Virus record (IMG/VR): IMGVR_UViG_3300007760_000001
Coordinates: 88,524-152,523 of that record
Origin: a virus
DNA: 64,000 nucleotides
Strand: one strand, 5' to 3'
Under the pieces are notes generated by a model. It was not told where the DNA came from. It ran no database searches and worked only from the letters and a program-made list of their open reading frames with translations. Positions 44,501 to 53,100 of the stretch are shown here, piece after piece; the stretch's first letter is position 1; the number at the start of each line of letters is the position of its first letter. Position numbers and translations under genes: made by a program.

Positions 44501-45065
44501 CTTCCATGTCCACATCCATTGAGGCCAATTCGGTTCCATAGCGGTTAACTTCGGGAAGGGTCACCAAGTTCAAGTTGATCTTTGTGTACCCCGCATCTCC
44601 ACCCCCCGAAACGGTTGAGCAGTAAAAGTTGTAGCCAAGCAACCCTGTGCGATCCTCTGGCCCTTCAACCAAAACTCTTACAAAAGCCTGATAAGACTCG
44701 ACTCTGACACCACTTGGGGGAGGAGGAGGCTCTCGGAGGGTGTCGGGGCCAACTAATATTAGATTGATTTCCCCAAGATCCGAATGCTGACCCTTTAGGT
44801 TAGTGGCCCGCACAATAACCGTATTGTCGCCGGGAAATAGATCCAACCCTCCAATATAGGCTTCTGGGTTGGGGACTACGAAACCACCCTTCGTAAAGGA
44901 GATCAGGTCGGGGCTTGATACGAAGGCTTTCCCTCGAACGGAAACTTCTAAGTCAACTGTGTTCTCTTCATCGTAGGTTCCAGTGATGAAACGGCTTTCA
45001 ACAGTTGTTGAAAGAGCCGTCTTAGATAGATACTGGCCGTTCGGCATTAGAAAATAGATGGCCAT
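41580..45065 (-). CDS. Baseplate J-like protein, 1161 aa
   Basis: J-family proteins (P2 gpJ, T4 gp6 relatives) form the baseplate wedge ring that changes shape when the tail contracts. Residues about 325-390 have the N-terminal J pattern (HPGTILRDVIVDPYISEAQRIRML). About 430-580 have its core: FIPLGSRVKGGSTTFLTTS, GEGGNLNSGELSTTPIQGLS, TNDAPTYGGASGESNGVLANR and GVQEALCVA. About 892-972 give the C-terminal part (PIQVDISATVVTT, GDPIRQSDVVEAI, GVSYVVLP). Before the J core it carries an extra Ig-like domain (1-110) and an FN3-like domain (about 113-165, PPPPPSGVRVESYQ). Such extensions explain why it is far longer than P2 gpJ (about 300 residues). TAAATG joins it to the upstream gp25-like gene and TAATG to the downstream I-like gene. 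Confidence 0.92.
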   Translation of the reverse strand: MAIYFLMPNGQYLSKTALSTTVESRFITGTYDEENTVDLEVSVRGKAFVSSPDLISFTKGGFVVPNPEAYIGGLDLFPGDNTVIVRATNLKGQHSDLGEINLILVGPDTLREPPPPPSGVRVESYQAFVRVLVEGPEDRTGLLGYNFYCSTVSGGGDAGYTKINLNLVTLPEVNRYGTELASMDVDMEVTRDEDGNLLKSPQVLQIIAQQADFGTQEVISREVDEVMVVDDLMDKLRLQMKVEKYTRTNNYSFAHSRTGGPNNTPATISNNDFLATEDADPLYYVATSVYMDPNGVEYESAYSVEVEAKPQPVLAQSGLIPTVTKEMLLSDVAANIYLANPDVSFHPGTILRDVIVDPYISEAQRIRMLVDFLHRSSSFHTLLEIDDPFGVGSSIQASESPYKTALANAFHFGSPEAVQPLIDGCFDKMAANYGVARRSGLKARGEATFYTSEVLTTLFIPLGSRVKGGSTTFLTTSSASIPYEDASSYYDPTTKRYSVKVGVVALNTGEGGNLNSGELSTTPIQGLSVTNDAPTYGGASGESNGVLANRTLVKIASIDTGTKRGYYQAVASIAGVQEALCVAAGDDLMRRDFDPDYNKHLGGKVDVWVRGTTDTNIADTFAFTFETKQDVQFELVHLDSLTFRVLDDNLSLENPLMEMLNYEVPKLGLVNASTGEYFDLTDVEISSYNVITLSTDIDQPSVDFGDVVLGDYRYRTGSAYVFGRQPVSDILSMTGTVAGELDPSVYTLTRATPPTTLGFSAEAGDYVQVTAPVEASEDVVVPTGELIEVEDESHVLVGEYIEYLSNLGGINLTIKVTSEDGATEYRGPYDPSGVFDYTIIEGDQTTPIAIKRIEGQEIGDGDTVLISYKHDENFTVKYTSNLIVATTQETIDGMKHLAADVLIKESIPIQVDISATVVTTRGQAASTVDASVRYSLATLFAGLQMGDPIRQSDVVEAIDSAAGVSYVVLPMTKMTLSDGSYVIQESLASDQAGDHSLLLDWSTGGASVFLLHETLNHTTTVGGGAEYGVYRMIEKDGFSTDLIDVFPQLIGGQVDQSYIIGENGLPIPNYSDDVTIRAQGYVTDEEIAARRKELTGNKILISLPVGASPLDHSFTATYASAGDSGVSDLQCSPSSYFEIGEITLSFDEDQPTDVSYRGRSY

Positions 45066-46145
45066 TTAGAAACTCCCCATCGAATTGACTACCACACCAT
45101 CCCTACGAACTAATGCGGATGCGCCCGGTGCCGTATAAACAATACTTATTGTCACGGGGGCACCCGAATAGTTTTGAACTACGACATTACACAAGTAAGT
45201 AGTGGGGTCTTTTCGGTGCTGCTGCACTCGAACATCCACCACTCGATACAACCGCTCTTTCGTAGTCACGCTTTGGTATTTCGCTTGTTGGGCTTGGATA
45301 TCCTTATGGGTCTCCAACACTCGGTTGATCTCATCCGAAATTACACCCCCAACAGAAGCGTTGCCCTTTTTACCGACCATCTTCATGATCTGAGAGCCAT
45401 ACCAACGGTGCTGAAGGTTTGACCCTAAATCTGTAAGCAGAGCCTTTAAGCAGGATTGATACAGATGATCCTCATCTCGAATCATTTGAAAATGGCCCGC
45501 CGCATCCACTCGAACATCATTCTCAACTCTCGTTGCCATACATCTGCGACACCGATTAGCTTCCGTTGTGTAAGTCACCTCAAAACGGTTGTTATTCCGC
45601 TGTTTTACGGGATAGAAAAACCGAGGATAAGATACTGTCATGTACCCGTCTCGAAGCCCGATACCCCACGGGGGGGCGATTTCTTGCCCCGAACTGGCCC
45701 GCTGACCACTAAAACCTAAGGTCTCTAAAGACGATCCCGAAAGGGAGATTCGGCTTCCAACACCAAGCTGGAGACGATCCTCAAACAAAAGACGACCCCC
45801 TTCGTCGGACACCACCACCCCACCAAATAGCTTGCCTAAAGTATGGGCGAGATCCTTCGTCGTATGTAGCCCAACATCCAGTTCGACTTCCTTAGTCATG
45901 CCCATGTAGGTAATCCCAAACACTCTCGCATCTGGATAGACCCGATAGGCCCCTGGAGCACCTGCGAGCAATCTTGCGGGTGTTTGTAGCCCTTCTGGTG
46001 GGATCTCTCGGTCATTCATATAAACCTTCACACCCCCCACCACTGTATGTGAGGTCTGGAGAGTCACCCCGTCTGATGAGAGCAGCACTGGCTCTCGAAT
46101 CATCTCATGGGGGCAAGCAAAGGCTAATTGAAATTCAATGGACAT
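45066..46145 (-). CDS. Baseplate protein with gp25/gpW-like C-terminal domain, 359 aa
   Basis: I start at ATG 46145 because AGAGGAAG stands just before it; the longer form adds seven unsupported residues. The N-terminal 180 residues are beta-rich (VYMNDREIPPEG, GVGSRISLSGSSLETLGFSG). A CRRC motif at about 204-207 could bind metal. Residues about 219-355 (YQSCLKALLTDLGSNLQHRWYG, then a helix, then RLYRVVDVRVQQ, TYLCNVVVQNYSGAPVTISIVYT) have the order and shape of the gp25/gpW wedge domain: helix, variable loop, helix, then strands. The usual central Glu/Arg signature is not clear, so this is a structural guess supported by position, directly before J as in P2 V-W-J-I and Mu-like orders. TAAATG couples it to J. 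Confidence 0.6.
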   Translation of the reverse strand: MSIEFQLAFACPHEMIREPVLLSSDGVTLQTSHTVVGGVKVYMNDREIPPEGLQTPARLLAGAPGAYRVYPDARVFGITYMGMTKEVELDVGLHTTKDLAHTLGKLFGGVVVSDEGGRLLFEDRLQLGVGSRISLSGSSLETLGFSGQRASSGQEIAPPWGIGLRDGYMTVSYPRFFYPVKQRNNNRFEVTYTTEANRCRRCMATRVENDVRVDAAGHFQMIRDEDHLYQSCLKALLTDLGSNLQHRWYGSQIMKMVGKKGNASVGGVISDEINRVLETHKDIQAQQAKYQSVTTKERLYRVVDVRVQQHRKDPTTYLCNVVVQNYSGAPVTISIVYTAPGASALVRRDGVVVNSMGSF

Positions 46146-46148
46146 ACA

Positions 46149-46156
46149 CTTCCTCT
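46149..46156 (-). promoter_or_regulatory. Ribosome binding site AGAGGAAG deciding the start at 46145
   Basis: On the minus strand AGAGGAAG is followed by TGT and ATG 46145. No such site precedes the alternative start seven codons upstream. Confidence 0.65.
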
Positions 46157-46191
46157 GTCTGACCATAGGAAGCTATAGAGAAACCAACCAA

Positions 46192-47127
46192 TCACTCGTC
46201 ATCGTCCACGGGTGGGGCGGCCAGATTGTTGATCACCTCAATCCTGTTTTCCCCTTCCAGCCTCATCCATGGGGTTGTCCCACCTACCCAATCTTCACTT
46301 CCATCCTGTCGATCCAACATCAGGAAGTCATAGTGGCCTTCCTTGTAACTCTCTGGATTCGCCCTTCCGATGATGGGAATGTCCTCCTCATCCACATCGA
46401 AAAGGATGCGGTCCAAAATATTTATGTGGTGTTGTAACGTATAGGCACTGGCCCACTCTTGTGGGAGCGGCAACCCCTCAAGCAGGTTTGCAAGGCAGGA
46501 CTTCAATCGGACCTTCCTCTCGTTTCGTAGCTGCTCCGCCAAGTCCATCAACTTCACGATCCGCCACTCTAAATTTTGCCTTTTTTCACGAATCGCCTGA
46601 GATGCCCAAGCACGGGAATTCACAACATGCTCCGCTACGATTTCGGCTTTATCCCAAACCATCACCTTCCCAATACGGAGTCGGGGGTTCTTGCCGTAAA
46701 TGATCTCCCCACCAGTATCGAATCCCGCACCAGGGTTTTGACGAGTCCTTACTGTGATCAGCCCTCCGTAGGGTTCAAGATATTTCATCGTAACGGCCCC
46801 CTCATCGTCTTCCTCGAAAACCACCCCGTTTTCGGGATCAAGGAACAAGGAGATATCAAAAGGGTTCCCACCTTGAGCGATATACGCTCTCATAAGTTTT
46901 GCTAAAGTGGATTTTGGTGGAAAGGCCGCTACACCGATTCGAGTTTCCGTAGCGTGAATATCCTCAGTGTCTTTTTCCCAAAGCATAACAATGGAACCAA
47001 TGCGATTGATCTCTTGAGTACACTGCTCCAAGTGTTGGTCTACATTACGGAGTTCTTGGAGAAGAAATCGGCGTAGAGCAATCCAATCGCCCATCCGAAA
47101 CACACCAAGCCAACTGAAAGAAGCCAT
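46192..47127 (-). CDS. Hypothetical baseplate-region protein, 311 aa
   Basis: The start at ATG 47127 follows AGGGG, and the gene begins 3 bases after the TAG of the 897-residue gene. Residues about 13-55 are helical and basic-acidic (IALRRFLLQELRNVDQHLEQCTQEI). The middle has a beta part (GGLITVRTRQNPGAGFDTGGEIIYG), and about 165-225 are a long charged helix (AIREKRQNLEWRIVKLMDLAEQLRNERKVRL). The end is acidic (PPVDDDE). There is no signal peptide or membrane helix, and I do not recognise the family. Its place just before the wedge genes W-J-I suggests an inner baseplate or tail-end completion role, by position only. Confidence 0.6.
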   Translation of the reverse strand: MASFSWLGVFRMGDWIALRRFLLQELRNVDQHLEQCTQEINRIGSIVMLWEKDTEDIHATETRIGVAAFPPKSTLAKLMRAYIAQGGNPFDISLFLDPENGVVFEEDDEGAVTMKYLEPYGGLITVRTRQNPGAGFDTGGEIIYGKNPRLRIGKVMVWDKAEIVAEHVVNSRAWASQAIREKRQNLEWRIVKLMDLAEQLRNERKVRLKSCLANLLEGLPLPQEWASAYTLQHHINILDRILFDVDEEDIPIIGRANPESYKEGHYDFLMLDRQDGSEDWVGGTTPWMRLEGENRIEVINNLAAPPVDDDE

Positions 47128-47130
47128 TTG

Positions 47131-49824
47131 CTAAACCCCTTCATCGGCTAAGAGTGCCGCCGCATCAATTTCTTCTTCTCCACCGCCGCCCCCTTCAGAA
47201 GACTCCTTCGCAGCAATGATCGCTTTGATTAGATCCAGAATAACCAGAGGCAACCCGCCAGCCACCACAACGGCACCATGACCAACTTCTTCGGGGCCGC
47301 CATCAGGCTTGCTTTCCGCTGTCATAAACTCGCTGATCAAGCCTTGGGTTCCCGCCCCCGTTACAACCAACATCTGAAAATCAGCGGAAATCTTGAAGTC
47401 TGAAAGCATCCGAAGGATGCCCTGAATCCGTCGAATCAACTGCTGAATCTGCATGATCCGAGACTCAATCATCTTAATGTAGTTCAAAATCTGCTGAATG
47501 ATTGCCAATAAGCCTTCTCGAAGCCCTTTTAGAAACTGTAATAGCTTCTCAATGAACTCCTCCACAGGCTGTAAGAAGGTGTCCAAGGGTCTTATTACGA
47601 TCCACTTCCCCTCGGAAGATAGGCGAGTAGCAACATTAAGTACGGTCAACGCTGAATTAAGGACATCTTTACTAAAAAGGTTTCGGGCGGGGATCGCAAC
47701 AGCGTTGCCTTCTCTAAACTTTGTGACCCACTGCTCATCGTTTAGCTTCGCCATGTCAGCACGGGACATCGCAGTTTTTTTCATCCCCACAAACACGGGG
47801 ACATTGTCCATATTAGCGTCAAGCTGTTGGATAGAATAAGTTGCAGCTTGAATCCCCAGAAAAGCATCGGTCGCCCACCGTGGGTTACAGCCGTCAAGCG
47901 CACTCTTGAAATTCCAACACCAAGCCAATCGCATCATATGTACGCCAGGGGTAGCCTCCGAGAAGGTGTTGAACCGATTACAGTGCTCATAAATCGTGAG
48001 CTTTTTGGCTTCTTCAACGGCGAACATATATCCAGGTTCGGGCACCCCACTACCGATACTTTTACTGACGTCGCTCCCATCAGCCGTAAAGAGTGAGGTG
48101 CCGTTAAATTCTAACATTTCCATAGGAAACAGGAGGGCAGATGAATGTTGTTCAACTAAACCCTCGAAAACAGCTTCGGGGATGCCACTCGACATCCGAG
48201 TAAACTCTTCCGCTATCGCATTAGCTGCGACCGCAAGTTTCGTTCTGGACTCAATACCGGGTGACCAATCGGACCATGGTGCAATACCCCCAAGGGCTTT
48301 GTTTAACTTGCCCGCAAGCGGTAGGAAGTTCGTGACTGCCTGTCCAAAGGGAGCCTCCTTTTGCGACTCAGCGTCCAAATCCCCTCGGCATAAAAGAGCG
48401 ATGACGGCAGCGTTCTGCACCATCTGCATGAATTTCTTCTTTGCATCAGACGGGAAGCTGATCTTGATCTCTTGAGAGCTTCGACTCCGAGAAGCGGGTT
48501 CGGGCCAAACCCTGCACGTCACAGGCTTGGCGGGGTTAGCGATGTTGATGATCTCGAAGCCAGATTGCCCCTCGTTCTTTTCTTCATCTCCCATCCACTT
48601 AGGGGCACCATCATGGCCCACACCTTCACCACCAGAAGCTATCGAAACCCAAACATCACGGGCTGGCTCATCCTCAGGGGTCGGTTTCCCCGACGCAACA
48701 CTCTTGATTGCATAAGGCATCTCTTCTTGAACGAGCTTGAACTTGTACTCAGGGAAAAAGAACCGAGTCGCAGCGTTCATGTGAATGACATGCTGCTTTT
48801 GTCCAATTGGACCGCCTTGGGATGCCTCTGCCTTGATCAACTCGTTTAGATAGACAGGCTCTTTGTCTTGTGGGCCTTTCACCAACCAAACACCCTGCTG
48901 GCCAGGGCCCGCAGGGGTGGTCACTGGCCCGTTGCCTGTTCCTAAATATTGCTTGTCCTTCACCAGACAGGCGGAACCCCCAAAGATCCTCAAAGGCCCG
49001 CCACCAACCTCAATCGGAGCTTGAATAAAGCCGTTCTCCTTCTTACCAGCGGGTCCGGTGCCTCCCGCTTGCGGTCTGGAATATCCAGGCCACCACCCTC
49101 CAGGAAAGGTTGAGATTTCTACAATGCAACATTCAGGGGGGAGTGGGGTAAGGGGCATCGAATAAGGTTTAGCGGGTGAGGCCGAAAACCCCCAAGTCAG
49201 GTTAGCCCTTGTTGGCGGGCTGTCGGGGGATTCCCAATGGTCCTTCAAATTCCCCCCGAATCCGAACTCGGATACGAACTCATACTTCACATCGGCAGGG
49301 GTTTGGAGGAACTTGCCTCCACCCACATTGGAGAAAAACTTTACCAGCCCCATAATCGCATTGTAGGCTTTTATGAGGTCTGAATAATCAACTCCCATGT
49401 AGAAAAAGAGACCGAGAACGCCAGAAGCGGTACTGAAATCAGGGCGGGAAGGGTCGGTGCTGTCGATCAGCCAGTTAAAGGCTCTGGCCTCAAACGCCCC
49501 GTAGCCCCCCTCCAGTTCCTGAAGGGCTGCTTTCCAATCCGATGCGTTAACCCAAGTGTCCCAATCTCCTCGGAGATACAGGCCCGCTTTCCTCAGGTCG
49601 TTAGCGAGACTTTCAACGAGCGCAATAAGCGCATCTAAAATAGCGAGCATTGGAGACAGCAAACCGAGAACGAAAACCTTACAAATCTCGATAATGATCA
49701 ATACGATATCTAAGAACACCACAAGGAGTTCTAAAGTATCGTTGATAGCCGTAATGATCGGCTCTAAAAAGGGTGGGGGAACTTCAATCGAGGCCCCGCC
49801 CCATTTGGCTGCCTCCTCTGCCAT
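47131..49824 (-). CDS. Large structural protein with hydrophobic helices at both ends, 897 aa
   Basis: The ATG (49824-49822) follows the TAA of the small coiled-coil gene directly (TAAATG). Residues about 19-75 are almost continuously hydrophobic and helical (LELLVVFLDIVLIIIEICKVFVLGLLSPMLAILDALIALVESL). Residues about 752-812 form long amphipathic helices (FIEKLLQFLKGLREGLLAII, RIMQIQQLIRRIQGIL). Near the end a glycine-hydrophobic stretch (GAVVVAGGLPLVILDLIKAIIAA, about 845-872) precedes an acidic Gly-rich tail. The centre (about 170-740) is a globular mixed domain with Pro/Gly-rich parts. Hydrophobic ends on a soluble body occur in tape measures and in proteins released into the host envelope on infection, so a membrane-contact role is possible (inference). 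A similar hydrophobic-helical design is embedded in the 4345-residue giant. Confidence 0.65.
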   Translation of the reverse strand: MAEEAAKWGGASIEVPPPFLEPIITAINDTLELLVVFLDIVLIIIEICKVFVLGLLSPMLAILDALIALVESLANDLRKAGLYLRGDWDTWVNASDWKAALQELEGGYGAFEARAFNWLIDSTDPSRPDFSTASGVLGLFFYMGVDYSDLIKAYNAIMGLVKFFSNVGGGKFLQTPADVKYEFVSEFGFGGNLKDHWESPDSPPTRANLTWGFSASPAKPYSMPLTPLPPECCIVEISTFPGGWWPGYSRPQAGGTGPAGKKENGFIQAPIEVGGGPLRIFGGSACLVKDKQYLGTGNGPVTTPAGPGQQGVWLVKGPQDKEPVYLNELIKAEASQGGPIGQKQHVIHMNAATRFFFPEYKFKLVQEEMPYAIKSVASGKPTPEDEPARDVWVSIASGGEGVGHDGAPKWMGDEEKNEGQSGFEIINIANPAKPVTCRVWPEPASRSRSSQEIKISFPSDAKKKFMQMVQNAAVIALLCRGDLDAESQKEAPFGQAVTNFLPLAGKLNKALGGIAPWSDWSPGIESRTKLAVAANAIAEEFTRMSSGIPEAVFEGLVEQHSSALLFPMEMLEFNGTSLFTADGSDVSKSIGSGVPEPGYMFAVEEAKKLTIYEHCNRFNTFSEATPGVHMMRLAWCWNFKSALDGCNPRWATDAFLGIQAATYSIQQLDANMDNVPVFVGMKKTAMSRADMAKLNDEQWVTKFREGNAVAIPARNLFSKDVLNSALTVLNVATRLSSEGKWIVIRPLDTFLQPVEEFIEKLLQFLKGLREGLLAIIQQILNYIKMIESRIMQIQQLIRRIQGILRMLSDFKISADFQMLVVTGAGTQGLISEFMTAESKPDGGPEEVGHGAVVVAGGLPLVILDLIKAIIAAKESSEGGGGGEEEIDAAALLADEGV

Positions 49825-50133
49825 TTAGATGCCGCCCCCATGCTTGATCTTCTTGATCTTCATGTGAAGGTCTTGGACAAGTGCTCGATCTTTCTGAAGC
49901 TGCATCTCTAATAGCTTTTGCACCTCAGTCATCATTTGAGCACCGTCTTTCATGTACTCCAACTCATCTGCACCAATGTCTCTGGTTATGTCCAACTTTC
50001 CCGAAGTCATGCCTTCTCGCAAGACTTTCAACTCAACCAGTTTCGCCCGAAGCACTTCCACCGTTTCATTGTGTTCGGTTTCTAAAGCCTCTCGGACTGC
50101 TTTTGCTTTATCTTTTGCTTCTTGATCACTCAT
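49825..50133 (-). CDS. Small coiled-coil protein, 102 aa
   Basis: I place the start at ATG 50133 because GGGAGG precedes it by five bases; the longer frame would overlap the giant gene by 62 bases without a binding site. The product is almost entirely helical: EAKDKAKAVREALETEHNETVEVLRAKLVELKVLREG at the N-terminus and EYMKDGAQMMTEVQKLLEMQLQKDRALVQDLHMKIKKIK at the C-terminus, joined by a short loop around GKLDITRDIGADE. This looks like a helical hairpin that could oligomerise. It follows the TGA of the 4164-residue gene by one base and precedes the 897-residue gene with TAAATG. A chaperone, spacer or small baseplate component is plausible; no family was recognised. Confidence 0.7.
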   Translation of the reverse strand: MSDQEAKDKAKAVREALETEHNETVEVLRAKLVELKVLREGMTSGKLDITRDIGADELEYMKDGAQMMTEVQKLLEMQLQKDRALVQDLHMKIKKIKHGGGI

Positions 50134-50134
50134 A

Positions 50135-53100
50135 TCAACCTCCCATTGATTCCTGTAAACGCCGCATACGCTCTCGTTCAATGAGGCGTTCAACAAGCTG
50201 CGCTTTCCAATTACGAATATTAGCCAAAGTACCGTCAGTTTTAGTTGTCCGAAGGAAAAGCCACGCCAACCGCTTCTGTCGAATACGGTCTGTCTTATCC
50301 AAAATCTGATCGATTCGTCCTAACAACAACGGAAACCCATCCTCCTCTGAGAACTTCGTATAGAAGGGATCTGGAGTATCGTTAGGGGGATGTTCAATAT
50401 CGAGAAGGATATCCTCCAAGATTACCCGTCGATCCAACGCCGATAAGCAATCGGAATCATTCAGGAAAGGGGCATACTGGTATTGGCCCGCCAAACCGTA
50501 CAAGAAGTTGTTTCGAGGAACCCCCAACCCTGTGTCTGGGATCGTCGGGTCACCTAAATCAAAGGAGTGTCGCTCGTTTTGGAAATCCCAATACGTCCCA
50601 CTCTTGTCTCCCCGCATGGCCCCCTCGAAGTTTTCCATAAGAGACAGAATCCGCTCACGGTGGAACAAAATCATCTCTACCGTGTCATCTTTCAGGAACT
50701 TCGTGGGTCGAATGACCTTGTACGAAAAGGGTCCAATCGAGAACGGGGTTTCCTTGAAGGAGTTGTGGGGAGGAACCCCTGTTTCACCCCCTGGCTCATC
50801 CCAAGCGGGGCCGCCATTCGCCCACAGTCCTTGATGGGGATCTTCTCCAGCGAACGCCGTGGGCCGTAGATCCCCTTGACCTTCTCGACCGTTTGCCGTC
50901 CCATCCAGCGGATCAATCTCTCCTGATAAGGAAGATGCGCTAATCGTTGGGTAAAGGGCGAAGAAATTAAGAGGGGTAGACCCGCCTCCGTGTAGCTTAT
51001 CAATTGGATTTGGTTGGCCTGAAGACCCGATGAGTTCGGAAGCTCCGAGCCGATTTGGACTCACCTGCACCCGTGTTTCTTCGATCTTCTCGATCTTGTA
51101 ATAGCCTCGGTTATCGTCAAGCTCGCCCGGATAACCTTTCTCGTAACCATCAGCTTCGCTGACTGCGGTGCCAATATCTCCAAAAGGCCGTAAGCCTTCT
51201 TCAACGGGGTCGGGCTGTTCTTGTGTGTTGTCCCAACCTTCCACTTCTCCGGCAGGGTCAATAAGGAGATAGTCCCCTTCCTCGATGCCTTCCGATTGGA
51301 AATTGATCTGGCCGTCCTCCAAGCCAGCATTTGTGTCCGTGAGAAAGTTTACGGACGCACCATATATGTCTGTATTGGGGTGTGGGGGATCGCCGGGTTC
51401 GGGAACGGGCAAGCTGGAAGCGTCCCACTTCACAATGCCGCCAGCGGCGGGGTAGCCGTTTTCGTCATTCCCCGGCCCAAGTGCCGCCCGCCGAGTCATG
51501 ATGATCTCTTCGGTAGCCAACTCTAAAAGCTGTTCGTTGGACTGCTGGTGAGGCACAGGTGGCCTGAACAAGTAGATTTCAAGCTGGTCCCCCGCTATGG
51601 GATCGTCTCCCACAAACCCTGGCGGCCCGATCTGAATCTCTGTTCCTTGCAGCCAACCAGCCCCTATATCCTCCAAGGTGCCTTCGACCTTGCTGATTTC
51701 CCCCCAACCTCGAAGCTCCCCCGTGGTCGTGTTCATCACTCGCACAATGTCGCCAACATTGATGTTCACATCATCATCGGTAAGAGGCCCAAGCTGAGTT
51801 CCCCAACCTGTAATGTCTTCGGCATCGGGTGGGGGCTTCACTATCAACTTACCGAAGGTGTACCCCTGCGTATAAGAGACACACTCGGAACGGCGGGTTT
51901 CATAAGCGAAGCGTAAGCCCTTCATGGCATCCGATAGTGGGTCCAAAACATAGTTATGGAACCTACGGATGCGACGAACGGAGAACTGTACTCGTTCTAC
52001 AAAGTGATCAAAGGGGTAATCTGGAACCGTGTCACCATCTTCATCAGCGATGAAGTCTAAGACAGTTCGTTCACCGACCTCATTCGGGTCAAGGCTTTCC
52101 TCTGTGGCTGGCACAGTGCCGTTATCATCACAAACAACTGAACGGGTCGCCCGACCTAAATCAAAGGTCGGCCTTGGGAAGTTGGGTTCAAGGAAAACCC
52201 CCGCCTCTGCCCAAAAGGTCGCATTGAATACCGTACCAGGGAGCAGACAGTTGAGACAGTTGTTTGCCACCGAAGCGGTGGGGTCGTTGATCCCAAATTC
52301 TCCACCAAGAGACAGAAACGAAATATCAATGTATGTGGGGATAGTCTCGTAGGCGGCCAGAGCGTTCTCGTCTTCTTGGAACTCTCCATGAACCCAACCC
52401 GTCGCAGGGGTCTTACCTACCAGAATATGTCCCTCTGGACCCTTATCGGGGTTGACCCCCATCCAATCGTGTTTGCGGATACGGGCACGGTTGTAAAGCC
52501 CGTCATAAGGCAACGGCGGTTCGTAATCCCCGTCTCCATGGGCGGTCCAAGTTTGGGTGTCCCCATAAGCCATATCTTCATTTTGAAGCTGAATATCTAC
52601 GAACCCACGAATAGCTCGATGCTCTCGTAAGCCGTCTACGCCGAGATCGGTCGCCCTTGGGTTCGGGTCGTCGGGAAGCTCGCTCCAATCATGGCCTGAC
52701 AGTCGAATATCGGGGTACTTGGTAGTGTTGGGGTGTTTGATATTGATTGGAAAGAACTTCGCTCCTGTGATGTTCTTTCCAACAGAAGCGATCACTAACT
52801 CTTTAGCGTCCTCGTAAGAAAGAACGGTGCCTCCCCCTCCTTTTGCCGTATCGAGATCAAGCGTAAAAGTTCCTGCCGCCGCATCAATCGCCGTGTATTC
52901 GCACCGAAGAACCGCTTCATCCAAGTCGGTCTGGTTCATACTGTCGGTGGGGTTTTCAAACAGGATGTAAAGGTAAGCCTCAAAAAGACCTACACCTCCG
53001 GGGTCTAACCAACTTGTTCCGTTCGTAGTGGGTGCGCCGTCAAAAGTTCGGAGACCTGAAACGGTAAGAATGTCGTTGGCCTCATCAAAAGCTGTGATAG

